A stretch of DNA of 64,000 nucleotides from Acanthochromis polyacanthus (lineage: Eukaryota > Chordata > Actinopteri > Pomacentridae), in contig NC_067120.1 of assembly GCF_021347895.1 (NCBI RefSeq), forward strand, positions 9,905,361-9,969,360, written 5' to 3'. The notes below the pieces were generated by a model. The model did not search any database and had not been told where the DNA came from. It saw only the letters and a program-made list of their open reading frames with translations. Below are positions 12,525 through 23,304 of the stretch, piece after piece. Both the position numbers and the translations under genes were made by a program. Within the stretch, counting starts at the first letter, position 1, and every line of letters begins with the position of its first letter.

Positions 12525-14765
12525 ATTATACTATATAGATAATATCTCGATGTTAGGTAATTATATAATGACATTCAACCTATTCTTTGGCCTCTGCAGC
12601 ACAAGTACAGAATACAATTCATGCTTTGCTACGTGTTTAGACAAGTAAATACTACCATTGAGCATCATAATTATAACTGGTCATTTTGCAAGTTGATTTG
12701 ACTCATATAATACAAAGCATACCTATAGCATATATCTGCAGATATGATGGAAAGATTTGAAAAGCTCCGGTAGGAACAAAGGTTCTACATATTCACTTAC
12801 ATCAGATTAAGGTTGACTCAAGTGACCTTTCCGGTGCAGAACATGTATTTTACCCTTTGTCCTTTGACTCCATGACTGCTGAACTACAGCTGATGTGAGT
12901 CTACTTTTGTCCAGCTATGCTATGACCTAAGTGTTCCTGATGGATATATTGCCCTCATCACCACAAGGTTTCACCGATGTGTCCTCTAGCTGAAACCCTG
13001 AAAGAGCAAAACCCATGGGCAAGATGTGGGCATCGAGACTTCAGCAAAGCCTATCATGGGCCGGATACGATTACTATTTTGAAGCCATCTGCAAATATAG
13101 AATGTGACAGTGGACAACTAATACACATATTGTACCCTTAAAGTGTCTCTTTCTATAGATCATTACTGGGATACAAGACATTTAACCAGCAAACATTGCA
13201 AGTAGGCTTGGCTTTGCTAGATGGATTTTTTCCAGGTTCATAAAATATCTATGACATATTATGGCTAGACCTTCAGCAATGAATTAGATGCTGACATATC
13301 ACACTTTGCATTCATTAGTAAATATCCTGGACATATGAGGCAATATTGACATTCATGTTTTACTCTCCTTTTAGCTTTGTATTTGGTCTCCACTATCCAA
13401 TGAGAAATGTGTGTTAAGCAATTGCAGCTACAAAAGGCTTGAATATGTTCAGCAGCCGGTCACTAAACTAACTTTGTCTGCCTGCTGTTTGGTACTGGGC
13501 ACTCAGTGTAGGGAGGGTTTGTGGAGCTTATTTGTTGAAAACAGGTGTCTGCTGCAGCAAAAAAGAATAATAAGTCTGAACCGAAACAGTGAAGTTAGGT
13601 GTCATTAAATCTGACTGACCGGAAAAAATGACGAAGATTAACTTTTGGCTCTCCATTATTCATGGCTGTAGACACATCAACCTTCTATTTTTAATACAGA
13701 AGTACTCAATATTATATAAAGCACCACCCATACACCTGACAAAATGCAAAAGTATACTTGTTTGTCTGCGACTTAGACATACTTGCATGTGTGGCTGTTC
13801 ATTGTCACTTTCAATGTAAACTGTTAAACAATCTTGTATTTGCATAACCTTATGTCAGGGTGTTTAAATTCAACGTAGCCAAATAAAGAATGGATTCCAT
13901 GGTATGTAAAAAGTGTCCTCAGATTTGGTCTTGAAACAACAGATGACTGATTGGTTTGATTAATTATAATCTCTTTGAGGTTTTGTGTTTTTCTACTGTC
14001 AATTAGTGTTGCTGCAGGTGTTTGCAAAACTGGAAAAGCATTGGAATATATTAACAGTGATTCTGTCACTGTTGTTCCTTCTATTCAGTGTTTGCCTCAT
14101 TACTGAGTTACCGAGCATGGACATATGCACATGTACACAGATATTGAGACTTACATATGTGATAGGTCTTGAACACTGTAGAGCAAAAGCTAGTTGTAAT
14201 CAGATCTGATGATGAGTTGCGACAAAGAACTGAGTCATCAGCTGTGAGGACAGTGAGGAAAGACAAAGACAACTGAGGGTTAAGCTGCAAACCTCTTCTG
14301 ACAAACCTTGTCCAAGAAAGCTTTAGTGGACACAATGACAAGTGAAATATGGGGTCAACTATCAGTCATTCATCAATGAACCCATCCTGTCATCATTTGA
14401 ATTTTGAGCACTAGCCAATATTAACCTTCATAACCCCGAGTCGCATAGGACAGCTTGGCAATGCCGAAGACTGACAGGCACAGTATCAAAGTAACTGTTG
14501 GGTGTCAGTGTAATAAATGCTTTCAGTCACATAAAGCCATGGATGAAATGGTACCAGCACGATGATAGGCACTTGAAGAGCTCTTCATAAAAGTCTTATC
14601 CTAACTGCTTTATACTGAGGCTTTGGCAGCTGTGTCTGGACTACATGAACGTAAAATTTAAGTACAGTTTTTTATTTATTTTGCTTTGTGAGGATATTTT
14701 AAAAACATTTACCAACTTTTGTCTCATACTCTGCATGTCCTTTGTGCTCTCATATACAGTTCTGC
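12525..14765. other. Spacer; nothing recognised
   Basis: More than 2 kb of AT-rich to mixed sequence without a recognisable gene, repeat family or motif cluster. Several short frames overlap on opposite strands between 13.6 and 14.35 kb and cancel each other as evidence. Confidence 0.55.
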
Positions 14766-14769
14766 CAAG

Positions 14770-15055
14770 TGAAGCTGCCAAGGGGCATGCCAAAGCTCAA
14801 GGCTATTTAATGTAATCGTTATAATCCATTTGAGTGGACAGACCCATGCGGCCTCAATGTATAGAGGCTACCTCGGTGACCTCTGCTGACCTGAAAGTTC
14901 ACTGGCCTTAAGTAAGACTGAGATAAAGTTACATCTAGTGGGAGCTGGGTGATATCCACTTACTGCCATCGCCTTGTGGGAAATGACCGCGGCTGACACG
15001 AGGAGTTGTGACTTCCAACTCCGCACAATTTCACTCTGTACACACCAAACACACG
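14770..15055. promoter_or_regulatory. Candidate conserved non-coding element containing a DR4
   Basis: Non-repetitive block with balanced composition. It carries the TGACCT direct repeat listed separately, a third related half-site (AAGTTCA) a few bases beyond, and a GACCGCGGC CpG-bearing stretch near 14985. The clustering of nuclear-receptor half-sites in a CNE-like island suggests a hormone or orphan-receptor responsive element. Confidence 0.4.
14877..14892 (-). promoter_or_regulatory. Perfect DR4 nuclear-receptor motif
   Basis: TGACCT-CTGC-TGACCT, which on the minus strand is AGGTCA, four bases, AGGTCA. Both half-sites match the consensus exactly and the spacing of four is that of the classical thyroid-hormone-receptor/RXR and LXR/RXR element. 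Sequence match only. Confidence 0.5.
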
Positions 15056-15059
15056 TGAT

Positions 15060-15620
15060 CATCGGCCTGAAAATGAAATTGATAACGCTGTCATGTTTGC
15101 TCTGTAAAATAACTTCAAATAAATCTCACCATGAAGTTTAAAATGGCTGATCGCCATTCCCGCATTTAGCTGGATTATATTCTCTGTTGGTAAATTACTC
15201 CCTTTGGAGAGGGAAATTAACCTAGATTTCCATATCAAAGCATTATGAATTGAGCCATTTTCCCTGCCCTCCCGTTCTGCTGAAAGGAGAAAGTGGAGGG
15301 AGTCTGTAGAAGTAGCCTGCAGTGATATGCAGGCCATACAGGGCTCCTTTCTTACAGGAGCAACACTGTAACAGAGAGAATCAGCAGCTTTCAACTGAAG
15401 CGAAGAATGAGATCACTGGGCTTTTTGTGCAAGGTCAACTTCGAAGCAAGACACATCGTGTTTAAAATTCAGTCGTATCCTCACCGAGCACTTGAAACAC
15501 ACTGTGCCAGCCAGGGAACCTGCTTGCCATTATGCAAAGAGGCGGCAGGCTTAAAGTAAATACGTAATCTTAATGAATGCTAAGATCTGTGGAGGTGGGA
15601 GTGAGGGGAGCCCAAGTCAA
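15060..15620. promoter_or_regulatory. Strong candidate conserved non-coding element
   Basis: About 560 bases of complex sequence with few homopolymers. Contains AATTGATAACG, GGTAAATTACTCCC, GAAATTAACC, AGCATTATGAATTG and CATTATGCAAAG, a mix of homeodomain and POU/SOX-type words. The minus-strand frame at 15059-15394 lacks splice signals. By texture this is one of the best enhancer candidates in the window. Confidence 0.5.
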
Positions 15621-15624
15621 GTAG

Positions 15625-16000
15625 AGAAGGGTCAGAAACACAGGGTGAATAATCCTGTGTGTCAACAAGACACAACCAGCTCTCTTCATCCCAATATGTA
15701 GCCATGTTTACAGTGAACAGAATTCAAAAGTTTTCCGACATCTGACATTGTTGTTCTACAATAAAACAAGCACGAGACTCTGGAAAAAATCTCAGAATTT
15801 ATTTTTTAATCTACGAAGGTGTTGTTGAATACCAGGTCTTACGTAGAGTGTGAACAAATAAAATCTAATTCTCATTACTGATGGAGATAAGAGAGATTTA
15901 TGATAAATCAACAGATGCTAATGGATACTAATAAAGGAAGGTAATCATGTTTCTAGCTCCCAACAATGTGCTATTTCAGTTTCGATGTGGTTGTTAAGCG
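15625..16000. other. Spacer; nothing recognised
   Basis: AT-rich with many TAAT/ATTA words but no structure. No gene or repeat family seen. Confidence 0.6.
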
Positions 16001-16004
16001 TTAT

Positions 16005-16430
16005 GTTCCTTTTTGCCATTAAAGAGCCTGCTTACATTTGCTTATTTGTCTTATACATTGCGACCTTTGTCACTGGCCCCAACTTATCTCAGATACAAAG
16101 ATTTAAAACAAAAGGACAGCCATTAGATGACATGTCACACAATATAGGGGTCTTATTTTGGCCCCGTGCCTGCTGGCTGTGTCCTTTGCTTTGCCCACTT
16201 TGCTCTGCGAGACTGCCAGGACATTGAGCCTGACACATCAGAACTGCTGCTCTCTTGGTGCCCTCTTTCATTCGCACTATCACAGAGTCAAAGCCTGCAG
16301 AGACGAAGCTGTCCAGAGACTGAGCCCTGCTGGGTTTGACTGGGCCAAGATCCGATCAAGCCTCGAGGAGAGGGTCATCCTCTTCCCTGACTTCTACTTG
16401 CTATGATCTCTGAACCGATTCTAAAAAGGC
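16005..16430. promoter_or_regulatory. Candidate conserved non-coding element
   Basis: Balanced, low-repeat sequence spanning TTAAAGAGCC to TTGCTATGATC. Open frames exist on both strands over the same bases (16158-16406 plus, 16089-16283 minus) without splice signals, which argues against coding. Confidence 0.4.
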
Positions 16431-16479
16431 CTCTGACTTGATTTGAGCAGACAGTCCCCCTTGAAAGCTGCCTTTGGTT

Positions 16480-16790
16480 TGGCTTCTGTAGCCTGGAACG
16501 GGAAGAGCAGGGTCAGGCTACACACAGGCAGGAGAAAGCTCAAGCAAAGGCAATGCGAGGGGGGGAAAAAACAGAGCTGATAGCCATGCTCCAGGTGCAG
16601 ATGGCACACTGTTTTATGTGTGGCCTCAGTGGATTATGTCAGCGAAGCTACTGGAGGCATATAACATGGAGCGATCACACAAAAACATTGTCAACCAAAA
16701 TTCAAAGATTCATTAACAAAGGTCATTTCCATGACAGCAAATACCTAATAGATGGCCAAGACTTTTGAAGTCACCATGGGGATAAAAGGA
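16480..16790. promoter_or_regulatory. Candidate conserved non-coding element
   Basis: Complex sequence including a G6/A6 junction at 16560-16571, an AGGTGCAGATGGC E-box region, and ATTCATTAACAAAGG, which ends in a HMG/TCF-like CAAAG. AT-rich DNA begins at about 16800. Confidence 0.35.
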
Positions 16791-17049
16791 AGCTGAATAA
16801 AGCCTTGAAATGAGGATAGAAATTGTAATTTTGCAGTCTTACGGCGTTGTACAATAGATTATATAGCAGTGCATAATTTTGTTAAAAACATCTAAGATTT
16901 AAGAAACTCACATTAAATAACAATTTCAAAATAAAATACTTTACCAAAAGTCTTTTAGACAAAATAAATTAAATACGGCATGTTTAATTAAACAGCACTC
17001 AGAATATTTTATTCAAGGGTCCCATTATTAGCTAAATAATACACTACAC

Positions 17050-17320
17050 ATTGTGCTCATATGATCAAGGCAGACACTGCCCCTAAGGAGCTGGGGTTGC
17101 AGCAACCCTTAAAACCAATAATGGTCAGAGGTCAGAAAAGGGGAAGAAAAGATCCAAGTCCCATCCTATTGTGTGACATGTTTCCTTCGCATGCTCGCCC
17201 CAAAGGCGTAGTGTCAGGGTTAACACTTCAAACACTCAATATCTTCACAAAACACAAAGGACACAACTGCTTGCCATCCACATCATTTCTTCCAGGAACA
17301 GAGATATAGATCCTTCCCAA
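17050..17320. promoter_or_regulatory. Candidate conserved non-coding element containing a DR1-like motif
   Basis: Balanced 270-base island between AT-rich flanks (16800-17045 and 17330-17810). It includes the DR1-like site listed separately, GGGGTTGCAGCAACCC (a perfect 16-base inverted repeat, GGGGTTGC/GCAACCC with one end base unpaired) and CpG-bearing GCATGCTCGCCCC. Confidence 0.4.
17122..17134 (+). promoter_or_regulatory. DR1-type nuclear-receptor motif
   Basis: TGGTCA-G-AGGTCA is a direct repeat with one-base spacing; only the first base departs from AGGTCA. DR1 sites are bound by COUP-TF (NR2F), HNF4, RXR homodimers and PPAR/RXR. It lies in a CNE-like island. Sequence match only. Confidence 0.4.
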
Positions 17321-17324
17321 AGGT

Positions 17325-17810
17325 CACTGCCAGCTGAAGTTTCAATGATTAAGCAACGCTTTGTTGTTTGACTTTTTTCCTGTTGCAAATCTACTTTTAG
17401 GTGCAAATTGAGTAGTTTGTTGAATATTGCAAAGTAAAACTGAATCATATTTTATATGTCAGCTTTCAATTTTAATAGCTGGTCATTTGTGGTTGATAAC
17501 AATTTCATAATTTGAAGGCAGATAATAAAATCAAATGTCAATAGGGAAAATATATTCTGCAAGATAAAAGAACCCATCATCATCTGCACAGAGACGGGCT
17601 TTTTTCCCTTTTTTTATTTTCTATTTTTTTACCGTAATGCATATCTGAATATTGCTGCTTGCTAATAATACTGCAACAATGATTCAAACCGTATTAATGT
17701 ATAAATGTGTAGAGGGCAGACTGAGTGGGTGACTATATCACACCTACATATGTTTCTTGAGTTTGTTTATTTTTCTAGTAAGGGTGATAAGCTTTCTTGG
17801 GAACTTTCCT
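17325..17810. other. AT-rich spacer
   Basis: Very AT-rich with T runs at 17600-17630. No gene or repeat family seen. Confidence 0.6.
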
Positions 17811-17814
17811 TGTC

Positions 17815-18235
17815 CTGCCACTCTTGAACCCATGAATATTCTGCCTGCGAGCATTTAGCAAAGCTATGCTGCTATACTGAAGCATCCCTCCTGTATCAGT
17901 CAAAAGACAACATTGTTATCTGACAATTGTCTCCTCTCTTACACATTTATGAAATCATGCTCCAGAACAAGAACGAGATCCAATTTCAAGAGGTGATTCA
18001 GGAATCCATCTGGTTAGCTTCCCGTTTTTAGCCCGCTGCTGTTGTGCTCTGGGTCTAACTCAAAAGGGAGCTCCACTTTCCCTGGAATGCGTCTCTGCTC
18101 CTAAGGTGGTCATAAAAACACCTTACGCTATGGGTCACAGATTACTCTCTCTCCCTGATGTGGGTGCCGATACCAAACACAGAACTAGAGGAGCCTCTAT
18201 ATTTACTGTTTCCCTCAATTTTGCATTTTTTTCCT
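17815..18235. promoter_or_regulatory. Candidate conserved non-coding element
   Basis: Non-repetitive sequence with CATGAATATTC, CATTGTTATCTGACAATTGTC (a near-palindrome holding a SOX-like ATTGTT) and GGTGATTCAGGAATCC. It ends in AT-rich, A-run-rich DNA at 18250. Confidence 0.4.
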
Positions 18236-18329
18236 CATTTTTGTTCGGTGCAACCACACACATAAAAAAAAATAAAAATAAAGAAAACTCTCACAAGCGT
18301 AGCGGATAAATATATAATTGTTTGTTCAA

Positions 18330-18600
18330 GTGTGTTTTGCACAGTATGAGACCTTCCGATTGCTGCACCAAGTAGAATGCACTGCAGGCAGTCTCTTGAG
18401 GGAAGGTCTCATTTTCTGCCTCCTGCCGTGAAATATTCAGTCCAGCCTGAAATAATATGGGACTCATTTCAAGGCTTAGCACTTTTCAAATATGCTGGCA
18501 ATAATGGACAGGGCATCAAATGAAGCACAGCCTCTCATAGAAAGGGGAACAGAGGTTTTGAATCCACAGCCAGGGTTTCACATAACACCATAGGCAGTTG
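18330..18600. promoter_or_regulatory. Candidate conserved non-coding element
   Basis: Balanced block with GAAATATTCAG, GGCAATAATGGACAGG and a CAAATGAAG word. No coding signal. Confidence 0.35.
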
Positions 18601-18604
18601 AAGC

Positions 18605-19305
18605 ACTGTCTACATTTACAGTGTAGTGATTAGTTGTTGGGGGGATGAGTCTATAAATTCATGCCAGCACTTGAAATTCAGTCACATTGAACAGAGTCTA
18701 TTTAGTGTATATAAACATTACAAAATTTATGTCACAATATTATTTCTAAGTTTGGATGCAGTGGAATTATATTTCCATATTTCTTTCTTGCTTTTCTGCA
18801 TATCATCAAGGCATCTGAATTTCACTCAGCCTTTAAAAAGAAAAGGGAGGAAAATCAAGGGTGCACCACAAATGCACAGAAATGGAGTGCAGAAGAATGT
18901 TATAGGAGGGGGCTTTGGTGAAAGGATTCAAGAATTTAACAATCCCACATCCTCTCAGCCTGTCCTTCATCTCTAATAATCAAGCTTGGCCACAGAATAT
19001 CCCTCTGGATGGGAAAAAAACATGTTCCCTGTCCGCCTCTCACTCATCTTTAGACTGCCAGTCTTGGGTCTTTTCTCTTGAAGTCTTCTGTCACATTTAT
19101 GACTTCAAACACTAAGCGCAGCCTTTTTTTTAACTGACTGCCATGTCTTTAAAGCTAGATATCTTTTTTTGTACTACATTAGCATGAGATGAAGGGGAGT
19201 GTGTCTGATGCAAAGGAAGCCCTGAGAAGGCTCGACCACAGACACTGTGAACTTGTTTGTTGCTGTACACCAAAGGCCACCTGAGCGAGCTATACCCAGT
19301 TTCAG
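18605..19305. other. Spacer leading into tandem repeat
   Basis: Mixed sequence with purine-rich stretches (18835-18860) and a 116-codon plus-strand frame that lacks protein-like composition. Nothing recognised until the tandem array begins. Confidence 0.55.
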
Positions 19306-19309
19306 CTCA

Positions 19310-20308
19310 GGTGAAGGATATCGTGTAAGTTCACAGTATTCCTGACACTCCTGTGCAACTTTAGACAAGAGCTCCAGGTTTTAATTTGAATTTAGACACT
19401 GAAGTCAAATTTTGATTGGATTTTCAGAAATGGGGCATGTAGGTCTAATTGTTATCAATTAAAATCACATAATATTCATGAAATAGGGATCAGAGTATGG
19501 AGGAGAGTTTTGGAAAAGCTACACTACATTTCAAAGTATATCTGTGACTCTTGTGCAAAGCCAGGGTTTGAAACAGAATTTAGAGACTGGGGTGAGATTT
19601 TGATGGGATTTTCAGAATGGAGCATGCATGTATTTCTAACCATTTCTGAATAAAATTACACAACATAGATACAATTGAGATCAGAGGATGGAGCAGGGTT
19701 TTGGAAAGGCTACACTGGTGAAGGACATCATGTAAGTTCACAATAGTGCTAACACTCATGTGCAAAGCCATGGCTTGAATTTGAATTTAGTAACTGGAGT
19801 CACATTTAAATAGGATTTTTAGAATGCAGATCTAATTGTTTTCATTTGTGATCACACAGAGTTTTGCAAAAGCTACACAGGAAGGATATCATGCAAGTTG
19901 ACAGGATTCCCGAAACTTTTGAGCCACTTTAGACAAAATCAAGACTTGATTTTATGAATTTACAGACTGGAATCAAGTTTTGATATAATTTTCAAAAATG
20001 GTGCATGTACTGAATGTAGAACATTTTTTAAAAAAAATCATATAAATTACACAATATCCATAAAATAAGGAGCATAATGTTTGGAGCACAGGTTTGAAGA
20101 AGCAATATTGCAAAGGATATAGTTCAAGCTCACGGTAGTCCTGACACTTTAATGCAACTTTAGACAAAACTGAGGTTTCAAATTTGAATTTACAGACTAC
20201 AATCAAATTTTGATTGGATTTTCAGAAATTGAACATTGATGGTTTTTGTCACTTAAAACGAAACAATATTCATAAAAGAGATAGCAGAGTTTTTGAAAAG
20301 CCACTCTG
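19310..20308. repeat. Five-unit diverged tandem repeat, unit about 165-230 bp
   Basis: Units lie at about 19310-19525, 19526-19716, 19717-19880, 19881-20110 and 20111-20308. Each begins with a version of GTGAAGGATATCATGTAAGT, followed by GACACTC-type and TGTGCAA(C/A) words, AGACTGGAGTCA, TTTGATTGGATTTTCAGAA, TACACAATATTCAT and a closing GTTTTGGAAAAGCTACACT. Units have diverged by substitutions and short indels: unit 3 has lost a stretch and unit 4 has gained one. The array is therefore old and shows no sign of recent homogenisation. No coding frame is shared between units. It ends about 140 bases before the CpG-rich first-exon candidate. Confidence 0.88.
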
Positions 20309-20319
20309 CGTGTGTGAGA

Positions 20320-20733
20320 GAGGTGTGACGGATTGCTATTATTTGCACATTTTTACAACAGAAATATAAACCTCTCAAAGCCAAACCTATGACTACCTAT
20401 ACACCTGTCTATCTTTAATATTATACTAACCTTACATAATAGCCTACTTTACTCCGTGCACTCTACGTTTAGAGTGTGAAAACTTGCAAAAGGACTTTGC
20501 ATGTACAGCTCAGGCCCGGCAGAGCTGCAGAAACCGAGAGAGTGAAAGAGGAACTCTTGGAACCGGAGCGTCCACTGAGTGGCGCCGCAGCCCGCAACTT
20601 CCGCAGTAGATCCCGGCCGGCGTCTCCTCCCCGCTGCACACTGCAGGCTCATCCGCTCACACACGCTCCGTGTTGGGTTACAGTGACAAGGGCCCCTGTC
20701 TGAACCACGACTTTTAGAAAGATAATATTACAG
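20320..20733 (+). other. Candidate promoter and untranslated first exon
   Basis: From about 20450 the sequence turns CpG-rich, with roughly fifteen CpGs between 20510 and 20670 (TGGCGCCGCAGCCCGC, CCCGGCCGGCGTC) in a window where CpG is otherwise rare. The block ends at CAG|GTAGGT, a near-consensus splice donor, with the last exon base at 20733. Upstream, AATATAAAC at about 20360 could be a weak TATA-like element, but a TATA-less CpG start near 20450 is equally likely. No open frame with protein-like content runs into the donor, so this would be a 5' untranslated exon of a gene outside the window or of a long non-coding RNA. Start position is uncertain. No acceptor partner was identified. Confidence 0.45.
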
Positions 20734-20739
20734 GTAGGT

Positions 20740-22100
20740 GCAAGCCACGGACCGTGTCACTATCGATAGACAAATTAAGCATTGAAAAACAAGACCGTGA
20801 CCCAGAAATTCTCGCTTTAATCGGGTCACCGTGCTCGTTTTCATCACTGAGTGATAATGGCACCTCTCACTGTCCTTACCATTTGAAGTCCCCTTACCAC
20901 AACCTGTAGCTTTTGGGGCAGAGAAAATTGTCCAGCTGGACGCCTTGTATTGGTGCCTTTGTGTGTGTTTTCAGCCATTCCTGCCTGCTGATAGCTTTAA
21001 TCGTTTTTTTTTTTTTTTTTATCTGGTTGAAGGTCAGTTTACCCCTCTAATGAGCTGCTGGGAGGATTTGTATGAGCAGAGCAATAACCAAGGATGTATG
21101 CGGCCTTGTTTAAATTAATATGTAAGTTGAATGCAAGTGTAAAGAATGAACTAATTCTATTTTTCCCCTCATCAGCCGCGCTATATGGTGGTTGTTCTGC
21201 TGCAGAGCTGATCATCTTTTGTTGAGGTCTCAGTGTAAAGCCGCAGCAAAAGCAGGCTAAATCGCTTACACTTGCTTCTTTATGTTGCACACTGGAAACC
21301 GCCTGAAAAAGCTTGTCAGGTGTTGAAAGAAAACGGCCGGGATGCAGGCTGAAATTCCTCTGAAATAGGCCGAAACAGAGAGTGTTGCTCCTACAGGGTT
21401 TTGTTCAGGGTTCCACTGAGAAAGCCCAATGCAAAGTGGGCCTACAGCCAACTGGGATGAATTCTAGGGTGGAACCTAAACAGATGGGAAATAGTATAAA
21501 GGTGAATACAAGGTCAATCTGAGCTTCACTGATAATGCTGTGGGCACTGCTCATAGCACTGTTTTAAAAGTTGACTTAAGAAAACAGATTGTATGGTCAG
21601 AATAAACTCTTAAGACCATATTGGACCATTTTTTTCAGGCTCCTTTTGTCTAGATCGCCACAGGCGGATGCAGCAGACACCAAATGGTCAAAAAATTGTT
21701 ATCATTATGTTTGTCTGGAAATCAGCAGAATGGGGGTGTTGATTTCCAGCGGGTGGGTTTTCCTTTGTCCCTTTTTTTTGTTGTTGTTCTAACCCAGATT
21801 TTCATATTTAACAGGCTCACAACTGATCCAATCCTGCAGCACAAAAATTGAGACAGGGAAGGTTAAAGCACTCTGAATGCACGGGACCATACTGCAGGTA
21901 ATTAATATGTCAGCTCGATGATGAACTTCGTCAATACATCACCACACTTACTTGTAACTGGAGTAGCTCATGTGGGATGCTGCGGAGAGAACAGTCTGGG
22001 AGTACATTTGTCCATTAGTAAACACTTCATAGTGTGTGTTGTGACTGCTGAGGTAGCGGGGCTCCTCTCTGTCCAGTTTCAGTCATTTTCGCCCGTCGCC
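20740..22100. other. Region downstream of first-exon candidate; no gene recognised
   Basis: If the donor at 20734 is real, this is intron. It begins moderately CpG-rich (to about 20850), has a T17 run at 21004-21020, and a CNE-like patch at 21160-21400 with GCCGCGC and TTTATGTTGCAC words. No coding frame is supported. Confidence 0.5.
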
Positions 22101-22104
22101 TCCT

Positions 22105-22400
22105 CATCGCTGTAAAAACACTTGCTGTGGCTTGGTAGATTAACAGAGAGCCCCCTAATGGAGTAATTACACTGAGCCAAACATCTATTTTTCACCTGTG
22201 CTCTGCCATTATTCTCTGTCCCCTATCCACTCCATTGGAAGTCACTTACTCTCCTTACAATGAGTTATCATTGACTGCCATTTAGACGTTCTGGAGCAAT
22301 TTGTCTTACTGAGGCCACGCGCTGGCCTCATTGCAAAGAACAATCATTCTCCCTCCAATATATAAAACATTCATGGGAAAAAGGAAGAGAAAATGCCCCA
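22105..22400. promoter_or_regulatory. Candidate conserved non-coding element
   Basis: Complex sequence containing CTAATGGAGTAATTACACTG, TTACAATGAGTTATC and GAACAATCATTC (SOX-like ACAAT). Composition is even and homopolymers are few. Strong enhancer-like texture. Confidence 0.45.
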
Positions 22401-22404
22401 CAAA

Positions 22405-23105
22405 CAGATAGTAGAGAGTGGCTAATAGATACTATAAAGGTGACAGACAAGGAAAATAATGTAGGCGATTACTGGAGCAGGAACAAGCCTGCACCACCAG
22501 TACAAAAGCTTCAGGGACTGTACCGCTGGAAAAAAAAAATCCTTCACGAGACAAATGTGTTAAATGGGTAGTATGTCAGCTATTGGTGGTAGTAATTGTT
22601 CTCGTTGCAAACAAACTATAAGTCCCAATCTAAATTGAAAATTCTCAGTGTTTAATTTGCTGTCATAATGTTTACTTTTACTTACTGTCGTATTTAGTTA
22701 ATGTTTAGCCATGAGATTATTGAGTGAAATCTGTGTTACTCTCGCTGCAAGTGTTTACTGTAACATTTTAGACATTTTTTCCTCTTTTGTTGGTTCTTCT
22801 TTGACTGTAAGCCTGTTATTGATTAACTCCAAGGTCCTTGATTCTGTGCTCCCGGTTTTTCAAGCTTTAGATAATTTCTTCTTATGTTGCATGGAAAGAA
22901 GGAACCCTTTTTTTCCCCTCTCCTCTGACCTGCAGGTCGCTCTCATTTTACCCAATCAAAGCCTCAGCCACTGCATGCACCAAAATAAAGTGAAAAATGT
23001 AAAGAATACCACGCTCAGTTTGAAAGCCATAGAAACTATGTGCATTTTTCTACAATGTCCTTGCCTATATTACCCTCATTTGAGCAAAGCTTTGTCTTAT
23101 TCTCC
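22405..23105. other. Spacer; nothing recognised
   Basis: AT-rich, with an A9 run near 22535. A 132-codon plus-strand frame covers 22711-23109. Its product is hydrophobic and Ser/Leu/Cys-rich without a recognisable domain, no splice signals frame it, and T-rich DNA gives such frames by chance. I do not call it a gene. Confidence 0.55.
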
Positions 23106-23109
23106 ATAA

Positions 23110-23300
23110 TATAGCCGCAGATAGATAATGCAGCTGTGAATGAGATTGACACAGCTCTCGTGAAAGCAACGCGCCACGTTTCAGATGGAGCCTTCACTGC
23201 TGCGCTCAGTTCAACGCTCATCCCATTCAGTCCCCAGCAGAAAGGGTTAATGGTGTCCTTAACTGAGTGTTTTGTTGGATTAGTCTCTCCCACTGCTTAA
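23110..23300. promoter_or_regulatory. Candidate conserved non-coding element
   Basis: Short, complex, CpG-containing island (AGCCGCAG, CAACGCGCCACG) with GAATGAGATTGACACAGC and GGGTTAATGGTG. Flanks are AT-rich. Confidence 0.4.
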
Positions 23301-23304
23301 CACA

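Noticed and set aside
19310..20308. Array as a CRISPR locus
   Set aside because: Repeats are long, diverged and contiguous rather than short, identical and separated by unique spacers. The genome is eukaryotic.
22711..23109. 132-codon plus-strand frame
   Set aside because: Hydrophobic Leu/Ser/Cys composition expected from T-rich DNA. No signal-peptide plus domain logic and no splice sites.
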